Notes: a model not told the origin generated them from the sequence alone. A DNA stretch of 64,000 nucleotides from Paraburkholderia lycopersici (GCF_900096975.1 NZ_FMYQ01000030.1:1-64000), one strand, 5' to 3'. Shown: positions 1 through 9,012, counted from the stretch's first letter. Program-made: numbers and translations.

Positions 1-613
1 CGGGCTTGATCGTTTCGAGCGGCTTCTTCTTCGCCTTCATGATGTTCGGCAGCGTCACGTAGCGCGGCTCGTTCAGGCGAAGGTCGGTCGTGACCACTGC
101 GGGGAGCGTCAGCGACAGCGTTTCCGCGCCGCCATCCACTTCGCGCGACACGGTGGCCTTGCCGTCAGCCACGACCACCTTCGACGCGAAGGTGGCCTGC
201 GGCAAGCCGGCCAGCGCGGCGAGCATCTGGCCGGTCTGGTTCGAATCGTCGTCGATGGCCTGCTTGCCGAGGATCACCAGTTGCGGCTGCTCCCTGTCGA
301 CCAGCGCCTTCAGGAGCTTGGCGACCGCGAGCGGCTGGAGGTCTTCACTGGACTCGATGAGGATCGCGCGGTCCGCGCCGATGGCGAGCGCCGTGCGCAG
401 CGTTTCCTGCGCCTGGGCGACCCCTGCGGACACCGCGATCACTTCGGTCGCGACACCGGCTTCCTTCAACCGCACCGCTTCTTCCACGGCGATTTCGTCG
501 AACGGGTTCATCGACATCTTCACGTTGGCGATGTCGACGCCCGTGCCGTCCGACTTCACACGGACCTTCACGTTGTAATCGACTACGCGTTTGACTGGCA
601 CAAGGACTTTCAT
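1..613 (-). CDS. etfB: Electron transfer flavoprotein, beta subunit (3' part cut by window edge)
   Basis: The beta subunit of the soluble ETF heterodimer takes electrons from acyl-CoA and other flavoprotein dehydrogenases and passes them to ETF-ubiquinone oxidoreductase. The protein begins MKVLVPVKRVVDYNVKV and contains SMNPFDEIAVEEAVRLKE, then a GADRAI stretch and DDDSNQTGQMLAALAGLPQA, which are typical of bacterial EtfB and its AMP-binding region. About 204 residues are visible of a family length near 249, so the C terminus lies beyond base 1. The ATG at 611-613 is the natural start because the conserved MKVLVPVKRV begins there. etfA is expected just outside the window. The family call is secure. 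Confidence 0.95.
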   Translation of the reverse strand, partial: MKVLVPVKRVVDYNVKVRVKSDGTGVDIANVKMSMNPFDEIAVEEAVRLKEAGVATEVIAVSAGVAQAQETLRTALAIGADRAILIESSEDLQPLAVAKLLKALVDREQPQLVILGKQAIDDDSNQTGQMLAALAGLPQATFASKVVVADGKATVSREVDGGAETLSLTLPAVVTTDLRLNEPRYVTLPNIMKAKKKPLETIKP

Positions 614-758
614 TCACATGCTCCGAAGTTACGAATACGTCAACCTGGCGGACATTATAGCGATAGCCTCCGTAAGGCCGATCTGCCGCCTGCATTTTTT
701 ACGAACCACCCTGCCGCCACGGGTCACCAATATCGAACGATCGTGCGATTTTACGGTG

Positions 759-785
759 AAAAAAACCCGGGCTTCAAGCCCGGGC
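759..785 (-). terminator. Rho-independent terminator after metQ
   Basis: A perfect 7-bp stem (CCCGGGC / GCCCGGG with a 5-base loop) is followed, read on the minus strand, by a run of seven T. It lies about 40 bases past the metQ stop and closes the metNIQ operon. The remaining bases up to the etfB start (about 614-758) carry no gene and should hold the etfB promoter. Confidence 0.8.
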
Positions 786-822
786 GCCGACCGATATCTC
801 TAAACTCACGGCGTCAAGCCGC

Positions 823-1632
823 TTACCAGGAAGAAATGACCGCGCCGCCAAACTTCGCATCGATGAATTGCTTCACCTCCGGCGAGTGGTACGCAGCCAC
901 CAGTTTCGCTACCCACGGCTTGTTGCGATCGGCCTCGCGAATCGCAAGGACGTTCACGTACGGGCCCTTCGGGTCTTCGATTGCGATCGCGTCCTGTTTC
1001 GGCTTCAGACCTGCTTCCATCGCGAAATTCGTGTTGATCGCGGCGGCGTCCACGTCGTCGAGCGAGCGCGGAATCTGCGCGGCGTCGAGTTCGACGATCT
1101 TCAGCTTCCTGGGGTTTTCCACGATGTCGAGCGGCGTCGCCTTCAGGCCGGCATCGGCGCGCAACTTGATGAGGCCCTGCTTCTGCAGCAGCAGCAACGC
1201 ACGGCCGCCGTTCGTCGGATCGTTCGGCACGGCAATGCGCGCGCCCGGCTTCAGGTCGGCCAGCGACTTGATCTTCTTCGAATAAATGCCCATCGGGAAC
1301 GTGACCGTGTCCGCGATCTTGATGAGCTTGTAGCCGCGATCCTTTACCTGCGCATCGAGATACGGCGCGTGCTGGTAGCTGTTCGCGTCGAGATCGCCGC
1401 CCGCGAGCGCCGCGTTCGGCTGCACGTAGTCGGAAAACTCGACGATCTTGATGTTCAGGCCGTTCTTCGCGGCCACGTTCTTCACGACTTCCATCACCTG
1501 CTCGTGCGGGCCGCCCGTCACGCCTACCTTGATGGTTTCGTCCGCGTGCGCCGTGACCGGCGCAAAAAGCGGGGCGATGAGCGAGGCGGCACCGAGCGCC
1601 GCCGCGAGCCGGATCATGAAACGACGTTGCAT
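823..1632 (-). CDS. metQ: Methionine ABC transporter substrate-binding protein (MetQ/NlpA family)
   Basis: Periplasmic binding component of the MetNIQ importer for L- and D-methionine. The 269-residue protein starts with a signal sequence (MQRRFMIRLAAALGAASLIA, cleaved near VTAHA-DE). There is no lipobox cysteine, so unlike E. coli MetQ this form looks soluble or membrane-retained rather than a lipoprotein. Family motifs follow: IKVGVTGGPHEQVMEVVK, the YVQPNAAL and DANSYQHAPYLD segments, and PNDPTNGGRALLLLQ in the second lobe. It is the last gene of metN-metI-metQ, 55 bases after metI, and is followed by a strong terminator. The NlpA family also includes transporters for other amino acids, but the metNI context makes methionine the likely ligand. 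Confidence 0.92.
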   Translation of the reverse strand: MQRRFMIRLAAALGAASLIAPLFAPVTAHADETIKVGVTGGPHEQVMEVVKNVAAKNGLNIKIVEFSDYVQPNAALAGGDLDANSYQHAPYLDAQVKDRGYKLIKIADTVTFPMGIYSKKIKSLADLKPGARIAVPNDPTNGGRALLLLQKQGLIKLRADAGLKATPLDIVENPRKLKIVELDAAQIPRSLDDVDAAAINTNFAMEAGLKPKQDAIAIEDPKGPYVNVLAIREADRNKPWVAKLVAAYHSPEVKQFIDAKFGGAVISSW

Positions 1633-1687
1633 ACCAAACCTTTGTCCTGTGTAGTTATGTTGATCGAAAGAGCGCTTGTTTTAAGGC

Positions 1688-2341
1688 TTATTTATGGCTC
1701 AGCCGCCGCACGAGCCAGTCGCCGAACGACTGCACGAGCTGCACGAACACGATCAGGATCACGACGACGATCAGCATGACTTCGGGCTCGAAGCGCTGAT
1801 AGCCGTAGCGGATGCCGAGGTCGCCGAGACCGCCGCCGCCGATCGCGCCCGCCATCGCCGAATAGCCGACGAGCGAGATGAACGTGATCGTGAGCCCGGC
1901 CACCACGCCCGGCAGCGACTCGGGCAGCAGCACCTTGAAGACGATCTGGCTCGTGCTTGCGCCCATCGCCTGCGCGGCCTCGATGAGACCGCGGTCGACT
2001 TCGCGCAGCGCCGCTTCGACGAGACGCGCGATGAACGGCGCCGCGGCGATGGTGAGCGGCACGATGGCGGCCGCCGTGCCGATCGACGAGCCCACCACGA
2101 GGCGCGTGAAGGGAATCACCGCGACGAGCAGGATGATGAACGGCGTCGAGCGCACCGCGTTGACGACCACGCCCATCGCGCGATTCGCGGCGAGGTTCTG
2201 GAGCACGCCGTCGCGGTCGGTGAGATAGAGCAGCACGCCGAGCGGCAGGCCGACGGCCGCGCCCACGAGCCCCGAGATGCCCACCATGACGAGCGTCTCC
2301 CAGAACGACTGGACGAACATGTCGAACATTTCACTCCACAT
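1688..2341 (-). CDS. metI: Methionine ABC transporter permease
   Basis: Inner-membrane permease of the MetNIQ importer, 217 residues, the same length as E. coli MetI. It starts MWSEMFDMFVQSFWETL and has about five hydrophobic helices. The EAAxxxG coupling loop appears as EAAQAMGASTSQIVFKVLLP, which contacts MetN. The start at 2341 is preferred over an upstream in-frame codon because it gives the family N terminus and overlaps the metN stop by 11 bases, consistent with translational coupling. It ends SFGDWLVRRLSHK. Confidence 0.95.
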   Translation of the reverse strand: MWSEMFDMFVQSFWETLVMVGISGLVGAAVGLPLGVLLYLTDRDGVLQNLAANRAMGVVVNAVRSTPFIILLVAVIPFTRLVVGSSIGTAAAIVPLTIAAAPFIARLVEAALREVDRGLIEAAQAMGASTSQIVFKVLLPESLPGVVAGLTITFISLVGYSAMAGAIGGGGLGDLGIRYGYQRFEPEVMLIVVVILIVFVQLVQSFGDWLVRRLSHK

Positions 2342-3365
2342 GGGACAGCTCCTCCACCACCACGCCTTGCTCGCGCAGCCACGCAATGGCCTGCGCCACC
2401 TTTGCCGGCTCGCCGCCCGCGAGCACCGCGAGCGAGCCGAACGCCTGCCCCTGGATCTCGTCGATCTGCCCGTGCAGGATGTTGAAATCGAGCTCGAAGC
2501 GGCGAATCGTCTCCGAAAGCACCGGCTGGTCGACGCCCGTGCCCGTGAAGGCGAGGCGCAGCAGGTGCCCGTTGCCCTTCGTGAGGCGCTCGGCCACGCG
2601 CGCCTTCAGCGCGGGCGGCAGTTCCTGGGCGATCACGTCGCCGAGCAGCGCGCGCGTCACGTCGTGGCGCGGCTGCAGGAACACGTCGATCACGGGGCCC
2701 GTCTCCACGACGCGGCCCGCGTCGAGCACGGCCACGCGGTCGCAGACCTGTTTGATGACTTCCATCTGGTGCGTAATCATCACGATCGTCAGGTTCAGTT
2801 CGCGATTGATCTTGCGCAGCAGGTCGAGAATCGCGCGCGTGGTTTCAGGGTCGAGCGCGGAGGTCGCTTCATCGGAAAGCAGCACTTTCGGCTTGCTCGC
2901 GAGCGCGCGCGCGATGCCCACGCGCTGCTTCTGGCCGCCGCTGATCTGCGACGGATAGCGATCCTTTTGCGCCGTCAGGCCGACGAGTTCGAGCAGCGGC
3001 AGCACGGTTTCGTCGATCTGCGCGCGCTTCGCGCCCGCGAGTTCGAGCGGCAGCGCAACGTTGTCGAACACCGTGCGCGACGACAGCAGGTTGAAGTGCT
3101 GGAAGATCATGCCGATCTCGCGGCGCGCCTCGCGCAGGTCGGCCGACGAGAGCGACGTGAGCGTTCGCCCGTTGACGACGATGTCGCCCTCTGTGGGCCG
3201 CGTGAGCAGGTTGATGGTGCGCACGAGCGTGCTCTTGCCCGCGCCGCTGCGCCCGATGATGCCGAACACTTCGCCCGGCGGAACCGTCAGATTGACGTTA
3301 TGCAGCGCCTCGATCCAGCCTTGTGGGCCGGCGAAGCGCTGGGACACGTTTCGAATTTCGATCAT
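2331..3365 (-). CDS. metN: Methionine ABC transporter ATP-binding protein
   Basis: ATPase of the MetNIQ importer, 344 residues. Walker A is GRSGAGKSTLVR (about residues 38-49), the ABC signature is ISGGQKQRVGIARAL and Walker B is VLLSDEATSALD. The C-terminal hundred residues form the NIL/ACT-like domain (ERLTKGNGHLLRL onward), which in the family binds methionine and inhibits transport when internal methionine is high. It is the first gene of metNIQ. The 274 bases upstream (3366-3639) include an AT-rich stretch near 3500-3540 that probably holds the promoter. I saw no structure there that I could call a SAM riboswitch. Confidence 0.96.
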   Translation of the reverse strand: MIEIRNVSQRFAGPQGWIEALHNVNLTVPPGEVFGIIGRSGAGKSTLVRTINLLTRPTEGDIVVNGRTLTSLSSADLREARREIGMIFQHFNLLSSRTVFDNVALPLELAGAKRAQIDETVLPLLELVGLTAQKDRYPSQISGGQKQRVGIARALASKPKVLLSDEATSALDPETTRAILDLLRKINRELNLTIVMITHQMEVIKQVCDRVAVLDAGRVVETGPVIDVFLQPRHDVTRALLGDVIAQELPPALKARVAERLTKGNGHLLRLAFTGTGVDQPVLSETIRRFELDFNILHGQIDEIQGQAFGSLAVLAGGEPAKVAQAIAWLREQGVVVEELSHVE

Positions 3366-3639
3366 GGAAAAAAGAAACGGCGGATGTGCCGCGCGCCGCT
3401 CGCATGGTCCGCACCTTTTGAGGACGGAAAACGCGTCGCGCCGGCAGATAGCCGCCGTTTGCTGGACTGGATTTAGCCCGCCATTTTACCCTGGCATGCA
3501 AAATTCCTTTTAATAATCAATTTCGATACTTTCATAACGCCCATGCATTAGAGGACGTTTGCGGCGCGCCGCGGCTCAGGCGGCCACTACACTGCTGCCG
3601 GAGCTGTCACCGACAACGAACCGCCCACCAGGGAATGAG

Positions 3640-4538
3640 ATGGAAACGAGTCAGAAGATCGGCGCACCCGCTTCGACCCAGGCCGCCGGCCCCGAACGCT
3701 CGACACTGCGCACGCGCGACGGCGTCGAACTACCGCTCTACGTCTGGCGCACGAAAACGCCGCCGCGCGCAGCCCTTGCACTGGTTCATGGCCTGGCTGA
3801 ACATGCCGGCCGCCATGCGGCGCTTGCCGCCAGGCTCAATGCTGCGGCCATCGACGTGTCTACGCAGTCGACCTGCGCGGCCATGGGCGCGCCCCCGGAC
3901 GCCGCACGTGGGTCGCGCGCTTCGACGAATACCTCGACGATACGCAAGCGCTCCTCGCCCATGCGAGCGCGCAATGCGCCGCGCAGCGAACGCCACTCTT
4001 CCTGATGGGACACAGCATGGGCGGCGCCATCGCCGCGCTCCATGCCATCGAGCGCTTGCCGCAAACCGGTATGCCGCTCGCGGGCCTGCTGCTTTCGAGC
4101 CCGGCGCTCGCGCCGGGCCGCGACGTACCCGCATGGATGATCGCCGCGAGCCGCGTCGTCAGCGCGATCTGGCCGCGCTTTCCGGCCATGAGAATCGACG
4201 CCGCGCTGCTCGCGCGCGACGCCGCGGTGGCCGAAGCCAATCGCGCCGATCCCCTCGTGCATCACGGCGCGATTCCCGCTCGCACGGGTGCGCAGTTGCT
4301 GGAAGCGATGAAGCGCATCGAAGCGGGCCGCGCGCAGTTGCGCGTACCCGTGCTGATCTGGCACGGCACCGAGGACAAGCTCACCGAGCCCGAAGGCAGC
4401 CGCGCGTTCGGCGCGACCGTGGGATCGCCCGATCGCACGCTCACGCTCTACGAAGGCAGCTATCACGAAACGCTCAACGATCTCGACCGCGAACGCGTGA
4501 TCGGCGCAATGCTGGACTGGATCGACCGGCATAGCTGA
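3640..4538 (+). pseudogene. Alpha/beta hydrolase (monoacylglycerol lipase-like), interrupted by a frameshift
   Basis: Two adjacent frames together encode one serine-hydrolase of about 298 residues. The first runs from METSQKIGAPAS through LVHGLAEHAGRHAALAARLN to IDV near base 3858. The continuation, YAVDLRGHGRAPGRRTWV, then the nucleophile elbow GHSMGG (from about 4008), LIWHGTEDKL and the histidine region YEGSYHETLND, lies in the frame one base back. The break is at 3856-3860, where the DNA reads GTGTC. Removing one GT (a dinucleotide duplication), or adding one base, restores IDVYAVDLRGHG. The second part alone lacks the first third of the fold, so the gene is probably inactive unless the shift is a sequence error. 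In the family these enzymes hydrolyse monoglycerides or lysophospholipids. Confidence 0.85.
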
Positions 4539-4553
4539 CCGGCAGCCGCCGCG

Positions 4554-5366
4554 CTATTTCGCCCCGCGTTTTTCGATGAACGCCTGCACGCCGTCGAGCG
4601 CGGGGTCGGTCATCATGTTGCACGCCATGGTCTGCCCGGCTAGCTGATACGCGGCTTCGATACCCATTTCGAGCTGCCGGTAGAACAGGCCCTTGCCCGC
4701 CTCGACCGCCTCGCGCGGCTTCGCGCAGATGCTCGCGGCCAGCGCCGTCACGGCGGCATCGAGTTCGCCGGCGGCGACCACGCGGTTCACGAGGCCCTCG
4801 CGCAGCGCCGCTTGCGCGTCGATGAATTCGCCAGTCATCAGCATCTCGAAGGCCGCCTTGCGCGAAACGTTGCGCGAGAGCGGCACGGCGGGCGTCGAGC
4901 AAAACAGGCCGAGATTGATGCCCGACACGGCAAAGCGCGCCGAATCCGCCGCCACCGCGAGGTCGCACATCGCGACGAGCTGGCAGCCGGCCGCCGTCGC
5001 CACGCCCTGCACGCGCGCGATGACGGGCTGCGGCATCTTCTGGATCGCCAGCATCATCTTCGAGCAGCGCTCGAACAGCCTCGCGTAGTAGCCATGCGAC
5101 GGCGCCGCGCGCATCTCGCGAAGATCGTGGCCCGCGCAGAACGCTCGCCCCGCCGCCGCGATCACGACCACGCGCGCGTCCGATTTCGCCAGCGCGGCGA
5201 GTTCGGCCTGCAACGCGTCGATAAGGGCTTCGGACAGCGCGTTGAACGCATCGGGGCGATTGAGCGTGAGACGCACGACGCCCGGTATGCCGTACGCGTC
5301 GCGCGTGACTTCGACGAGCGGCGCGGCGCCGGAGGACGACGGCGATGCGGACGGAACAGCACTCAT
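4554..5366 (-). CDS. Enoyl-CoA hydratase/isomerase family protein (ECHDC3-like)
   Basis: Crotonase-fold protein of 270 residues. The oxyanion-hole segments are present (RAFCAGHDLREM and GVATAAGCQLVAMCDLAVA), but the two glutamates that do hydration in classical ECH are not. The first position is Q in AGCQL and the second is G in SGINLGLFCSTP. The string GLFCSTPAVPLSRNVSRKAA matches the ECHDC3 subgroup, whose biochemical role is poorly defined. The start at 5364-5366 is supported by AAGGAGA about nine bases upstream; an in-frame extension upstream is not family-like. It is followed downstream by the frameshifted hydrolase, which is convergent. Crotonase family is certain; activity is uncertain. 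Confidence 0.9.
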   Translation of the reverse strand: MSAVPSASPSSSGAAPLVEVTRDAYGIPGVVRLTLNRPDAFNALSEALIDALQAELAALAKSDARVVVIAAAGRAFCAGHDLREMRAAPSHGYYARLFERCSKMMLAIQKMPQPVIARVQGVATAAGCQLVAMCDLAVAADSARFAVSGINLGLFCSTPAVPLSRNVSRKAAFEMLMTGEFIDAQAALREGLVNRVVAAGELDAAVTALAASICAKPREAVEAGKGLFYRQLEMGIEAAYQLAGQTMACNMMTDPALDGVQAFIEKRGAK

Positions 5367-5415
5367 GTTGCACGTCTCCTTCGTTCGATGTCGATGGCGG
5401 GTGACGCGGGCCGCG

Positions 5416-6342
5416 CTAGATATCCGCCAGCACGCGCAGATGCGCAACCACGCTGCGGCCCAGCGCCGAAAGGTTATAGCCGCCTTCGAGGCAGCTCACG
5501 ATGCGCCCCTTCGCATAGCGGCCCGCGATCTCGCGAATCTGTTCGGTGATCCATGCGTAGTCGTCCTCGACGAGCCCGAGGTTGCCGAGATCGTCCTCGC
5601 GGTGTGCGTCGAAGCCGGCCGAAATGAACACCATCTCCGGTTTGAACTCGTGCAGCCGGGGTAGCCACATGATGTCGATGGCTTCGCGCACTTCCATGCC
5701 CTTCGTGCGCGCCGCGACCGGCACGTTGACCATGTTCGGCGCCGTGTTCTCCGCGCCCGAGTAGGGATAGAACGGATGCTGGAAGAAGCTGCACATCAGC
5801 ACGCGCGAGTCGCCCGCGAATGCCGCTTCGGTGCCGTTGCCGTGATGCACGTCGAAATCGATGATCGCCACACGTTCGAGACCATGGACCTCGAGCGCAT
5901 GGCGCGCCGCGACCGCCACATTGTTGAAAAAACAGAAACCCATCGCGCGCGCGGGCTCCGCGTGATGGCCGGGCGGGCGCACGGCGCAGAACGCGTTTTC
6001 GTAGCGTCCCGCGACGACCGCGTCGGTGGCGGCTATCGCCGCGCCCGCCGCGCGCAGCGCTGCCTGCCACGTGTGCGGATTCATCAGCGTGTCGGCGTCG
6101 ATGCTCGCGTAGCCTTCGGTGGGCGCGGTGCTACGGATGAAGTCGATGTGCGCCTGGGTGTGCACGCGCAGGAGGTCTGCTTCGGTGGCAAGCGGCGCCG
6201 ATTCGTCGCGCTCGATCAGCGCGTCGATGCGGCTGGCAATCAGTTGGTCTTCGATGGCCTGCAGGCGCGCCGGGCATTCGGGATGCCATTCGCCCATCTC
6301 GTGCAGCAGGCAGTCGGGGTGAGAGAAGAAACCGGTCGTCAT
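5416..6342 (-). CDS. Histone deacetylase family protein (acetylpolyamine/acetoin-utilisation type deacetylase)
   Basis: Zinc-dependent amidohydrolase of 308 residues in the bacterial class-II HDAC-like group. Visible motifs in order are RPPGHHAEPARAMGFCFFNN (the two active-site histidines), VAIIDFDVHHGNGTE (zinc ligands D and H), FISAGFDAHREDDLG (zinc ligand D) and LEGGYNLSALG. All catalytic residues appear intact. I chose the ATG giving MTTGFFSHPDCLLHEMG because family members begin with TGFFSHP; a GTG nine bases upstream is possible. The crotonase gene starts 49 bases downstream on the same strand, so the two may be co-transcribed. The substrate (acetylpolyamine or other acyl amide) cannot be told from sequence. 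Confidence 0.92.
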   Translation of the reverse strand: MTTGFFSHPDCLLHEMGEWHPECPARLQAIEDQLIASRIDALIERDESAPLATEADLLRVHTQAHIDFIRSTAPTEGYASIDADTLMNPHTWQAALRAAGAAIAATDAVVAGRYENAFCAVRPPGHHAEPARAMGFCFFNNVAVAARHALEVHGLERVAIIDFDVHHGNGTEAAFAGDSRVLMCSFFQHPFYPYSGAENTAPNMVNVPVAARTKGMEVREAIDIMWLPRLHEFKPEMVFISAGFDAHREDDLGNLGLVEDDYAWITEQIREIAGRYAKGRIVSCLEGGYNLSALGRSVVAHLRVLADI

Positions 6343-6557
6343 GAGTCGCACTGGCCGCGGGCCTGGCGCGCACGGGCGCGGCCGCGGGTCTCCTTCTGTC
6401 TTTTGTCTGGTGGCGCGCCGGCCGGCGCGCGATCAGACATCACGTTACCACAGCGACCGGGCGCACACGCGCCGCCGCGGCACGCAAGGGCCCAATTCGC
6501 TCAAGTCGCTCGGTTATACTGCCCGGGATCTTTGGACCGCTCTCCCCCCTCTCGCTC

Positions 6558-7850
6558 ATGACGCTCAAGACCGCTCTGTCCGCCTCCAGCCGCCCACGCC
6601 ACACGACCTTCGGACTCGCGCTTTGCGTCGCGGCGTCGTTGTGTACCGGAGCGGCGCGCGCGCAGACTTCCGCGCCGATAACGCGACAGACGCCGCTCAC
6701 GCTCGCCCAGGCGCAACCGCAAACGCCCACGCAGCAGGGTCAGACGTTCGAGGAGGAAATCGTCCCGCAGCGCTACGCGAACAATCCGGACGTCGACGGC
6801 TTCATCAACGACATGGTGGCGCGCTACGACTTCGATCCGACGGCGCTGCACGCGCTCTTCGCGAGCGCGAACTATTCGGCGACGGCGGTGAAGCTCGTCA
6901 CGCCCTCGCCCGTTCCGGGCATCAAGAACTGGCGCGCCTATCAGGCGCGCTTCCTCGACCCGGTGCGCATCAATGCGGGCGTGCGCTTCTGGCGCCAGAA
7001 CCAGGCCACGCTGCAGCGCGCGTCGGAAGAGTTCGGTGTGGCGCCCGAAGTGATCGTCGGCATCATCGGCGTGGAGACGATCTACGGGCGCTACATGGGC
7101 AATTTCCGCGTGCTCGACGCGCTCACGACGCTCGCGTTCGATTACCCGGACACGCCTAACCGCGCCGACCGCATGGCGACGTTCCGCAAGAACCTCGAGG
7201 ACTATCTCGTGTGGACGCGCGACGCGCAGATCGACCCATCGTCGGTGCTCGGTTCGTACACGGGCGCGATCGGCATTCCGCAGTTCCTGCCGAGCAGCAT
7301 CGTGCAATACGCCGTCGATTACGAAGGCAACAACCATATCGACTTGCGCGCGAGCCAGTCCGATGCGATCGGCAGCGTGGCGAATTATCTGCGGCAGAAC
7401 GGCTGGGAAACGGGCCGGCCCGTCGTGTGGAAGATCGCGTCCGATGCGGGGAGCCTCGGCATCGCGCAGGCCGCAGCGGACGGCAAGCCCGAACCGCGCT
7501 GGCCGCTCAGCCAGTTGCTGCGTTCGGGCCTCGTGCTCGACCAGCCGGACGTGGACATCGCCGCCGAGGCGGGCACGCCCGTCACGGTCATCGACTTGCC
7601 CACGCCGGGCCGCGGCACCGAATACATGCTCGGGCTCAGGAATTTCTACGTGCTGACACGCTATAACCGCAGCTTTTTCTATGCCCTCGCGGTGTATCAG
7701 CTTGGCATGCGCGTGAAAGCGCAAATGCTCGCGACGCAGCCCGGCGTGGGCGTGGGTCCGTCGAACGGCAATGGAAACGGCAATGGCATGAACAGCGTCC
7801 CCGGCAACACGACCGCCGCGGGCACCGCACCCGCCGGACAACACGACTGA
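6558..7850 (+). CDS. mltB: Lytic murein transglycosylase B
   Basis: Periplasmic GH103 enzyme of 430 residues that cleaves the MurNAc-GlcNAc bond of peptidoglycan with formation of 1,6-anhydro-MurNAc. It has a signal peptide (residues about 1-36, ending GAARAQ) with no lipobox, so it is not an outer-membrane lipoprotein as in E. coli. The catalytic glutamate lies in IIGVETIYGRYMGNFRVLDA. Further family blocks are FPDTPNRADRM-like, SYTGAIGIPQFLPSSI, and GSVANYLRQNGWETGRPV. The C-terminal 40 residues after VYQLGMRVKAQM are a glycine/asparagine-rich low-complexity tail (SNGNGNGNGMN). A -10-like TATACT at 6515-6520 lies 37 bases upstream of the start. A bidirectional terminator follows. Confidence 0.95.
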   Translation: MTLKTALSASSRPRHTTFGLALCVAASLCTGAARAQTSAPITRQTPLTLAQAQPQTPTQQGQTFEEEIVPQRYANNPDVDGFINDMVARYDFDPTALHALFASANYSATAVKLVTPSPVPGIKNWRAYQARFLDPVRINAGVRFWRQNQATLQRASEEFGVAPEVIVGIIGVETIYGRYMGNFRVLDALTTLAFDYPDTPNRADRMATFRKNLEDYLVWTRDAQIDPSSVLGSYTGAIGIPQFLPSSIVQYAVDYEGNNHIDLRASQSDAIGSVANYLRQNGWETGRPVVWKIASDAGSLGIAQAAADGKPEPRWPLSQLLRSGLVLDQPDVDIAAEAGTPVTVIDLPTPGRGTEYMLGLRNFYVLTRYNRSFFYALAVYQLGMRVKAQMLATQPGVGVGPSNGNGNGNGMNSVPGNTTAAGTAPAGQHD

Positions 7851-7870
7851 GCTCGGCAGCCCCAAGCAAA

Positions 7871-7904
7871 ACGGCCTTCGGAAACACCGAAGGCCGTTTT
7901 TTTT
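7871..7904 (+). terminator. Bidirectional rho-independent terminator between mltB and cysM
   Basis: An 11-bp perfect stem (ACGGCCTTCGG / CCGAAGGCCGT) with a 5-base loop is followed by eight T on the plus strand, and flanked by A residues that give a shorter T run on the other strand. It separates the convergent mltB and cysM genes. Confidence 0.9.
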
Positions 7905-7919
7905 ACCTGTGCGCTTCAG

Positions 7920-8822
7920 TCAAGCCGGAAACACGCCCGTAGACAGATAGCGGTCGCCACGATCGCAGACGATGAACACGATCGTCGCGTTTTCGACCTG
8001 GCGCGCCAGGCGCATCGCGACCTCGCATGCACCGCCCGAGGAAATGCCGGCGAAAATGCCCTCGACTGCGGCAAGACGACGCGCCATGTTTTCGGCGGCG
8101 GCCTGGCTCACGTTCTCCACGCGATCGACGCGGCTGCGGTCGAAGATCTTCGGCATATAGGCTTCGGGCCACTTGCGAATGCCCGGAATGCGCGAGCCTT
8201 CCTCCGGCTGCGCACCCACGATCTCGATAGCCCGATTCTTTTCCTTGAGGAACTGGGACGTGCCCATGATCGTGCCGGTAGTCCCCATCGACGAGACGAA
8301 GTGCGTGATGCGCCCTTCCGTGTCGCGCCAGATTTCGGGCCCGGTGCCCTCGTAGTGCGCAAGCGGATTGTCGGGGTTCGCGAACTGGTCGAGGATGATG
8401 CCCTTGCCGTCGCGCTGCATCTGCTCGGCGAGGTCGCGGGCATATTCCATGCCGCCTTTCACCGGCGTGAGCATGATGTCGGCGCCGTAGGCGGCCATGC
8501 TCTGGCGGCGCTCGACCGAAAGGTCCTCCGGCATGATGAGCACCATCTTGTAGCCGCGGATAGCCGCCGCCATGGCGAGCGCGATGCCCGTATTGCCGCT
8601 CGTCGCCTCGATGAGCGTGTCGCCCGCCTTGATGCGGCCGCGCTCTTCGGCTTTGCGGATCATCGAGAGCGCGGGGCGGTCTTTCACCGACCCAGCCGGG
8701 TTGTTGCCTTCCAGCTTGGCCAGAACGACGTTGTTGCGTGCGCGGACTTCGTCGTCCGGCAAGCGGACGAGCTGCACGAGCGGCGTATTGCCGATCGTGT
8801 CTTCAATGGTCTTGTAGGGCAT
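7920..8822 (-). CDS. cysM: Cysteine synthase B (O-acetylserine sulfhydrylase)
   Basis: PLP enzyme of 300 residues making L-cysteine from O-acetyl-L-serine and sulfide or thiosulfate. The PLP lysine sits in NPAGSVKDRPALSMI, the substrate loop is EATSGNTGIALAMA, and the phosphate-binding and loop region MGTTGTIMGTSQFLKE is present. The C-terminal ISSGGACEVAMRLARQ supplies the PLP-nitrogen contact. The GNTPLVQL start and RNNVVLAKLEGNNPAG favour CysM over CysK. The ATG at 8820-8822 (MPYKTIEDTIGNTPL) is the family start; upstream in-frame codons only add a few residues. It ends just after the mltB terminator. Confidence 0.95.
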   Translation of the reverse strand: MPYKTIEDTIGNTPLVQLVRLPDDEVRARNNVVLAKLEGNNPAGSVKDRPALSMIRKAEERGRIKAGDTLIEATSGNTGIALAMAAAIRGYKMVLIMPEDLSVERRQSMAAYGADIMLTPVKGGMEYARDLAEQMQRDGKGIILDQFANPDNPLAHYEGTGPEIWRDTEGRITHFVSSMGTTGTIMGTSQFLKEKNRAIEIVGAQPEEGSRIPGIRKWPEAYMPKIFDRSRVDRVENVSQAAAENMARRLAAVEGIFAGISSGGACEVAMRLARQVENATIVFIVCDRGDRYLSTGVFPA

Positions 8823-8985
8823 GGAGATGGCAGTGAGGCGCAATGACGTGATCCGTCGATTCTAAACCACGCAGCCAGCGATCGCAGTGGGTCCCCTGCT
8901 GCCCGTATGGGCGTAGGCGGCGCACGAGCGGCAACGCCTCGCGGGAGCACATGGGAGCGCACAACAACGCGCAACGGCGCGCGGC

Positions 8986-9012
8986 AAAAAGCCCGCGGCC
9001 CAGGCCGCGGGT
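8986..9012 (-). terminator. Rho-independent terminator after the ComEA-like gene
   Basis: A 9-bp perfect GC stem (CCCGCGGCC / GGCCGCGGG, loop of two) followed on the minus strand by GC and five T. It lies 85 bases beyond the stop of the helix-hairpin-helix gene and separates it from cysM. Confidence 0.75.

Noticed and set aside
3366..3639. A SAM riboswitch upstream of metN
   Set aside because: I could not find the conserved pairing of any SAM riboswitch class; the region is only A/T-rich in part.
4005..4538. A separate 177-residue hydrolase gene starting MGHSMGG
   Set aside because: It would begin inside the nucleophile elbow of the fold. It is better read as the second part of the frameshifted hydrolase from 3640.
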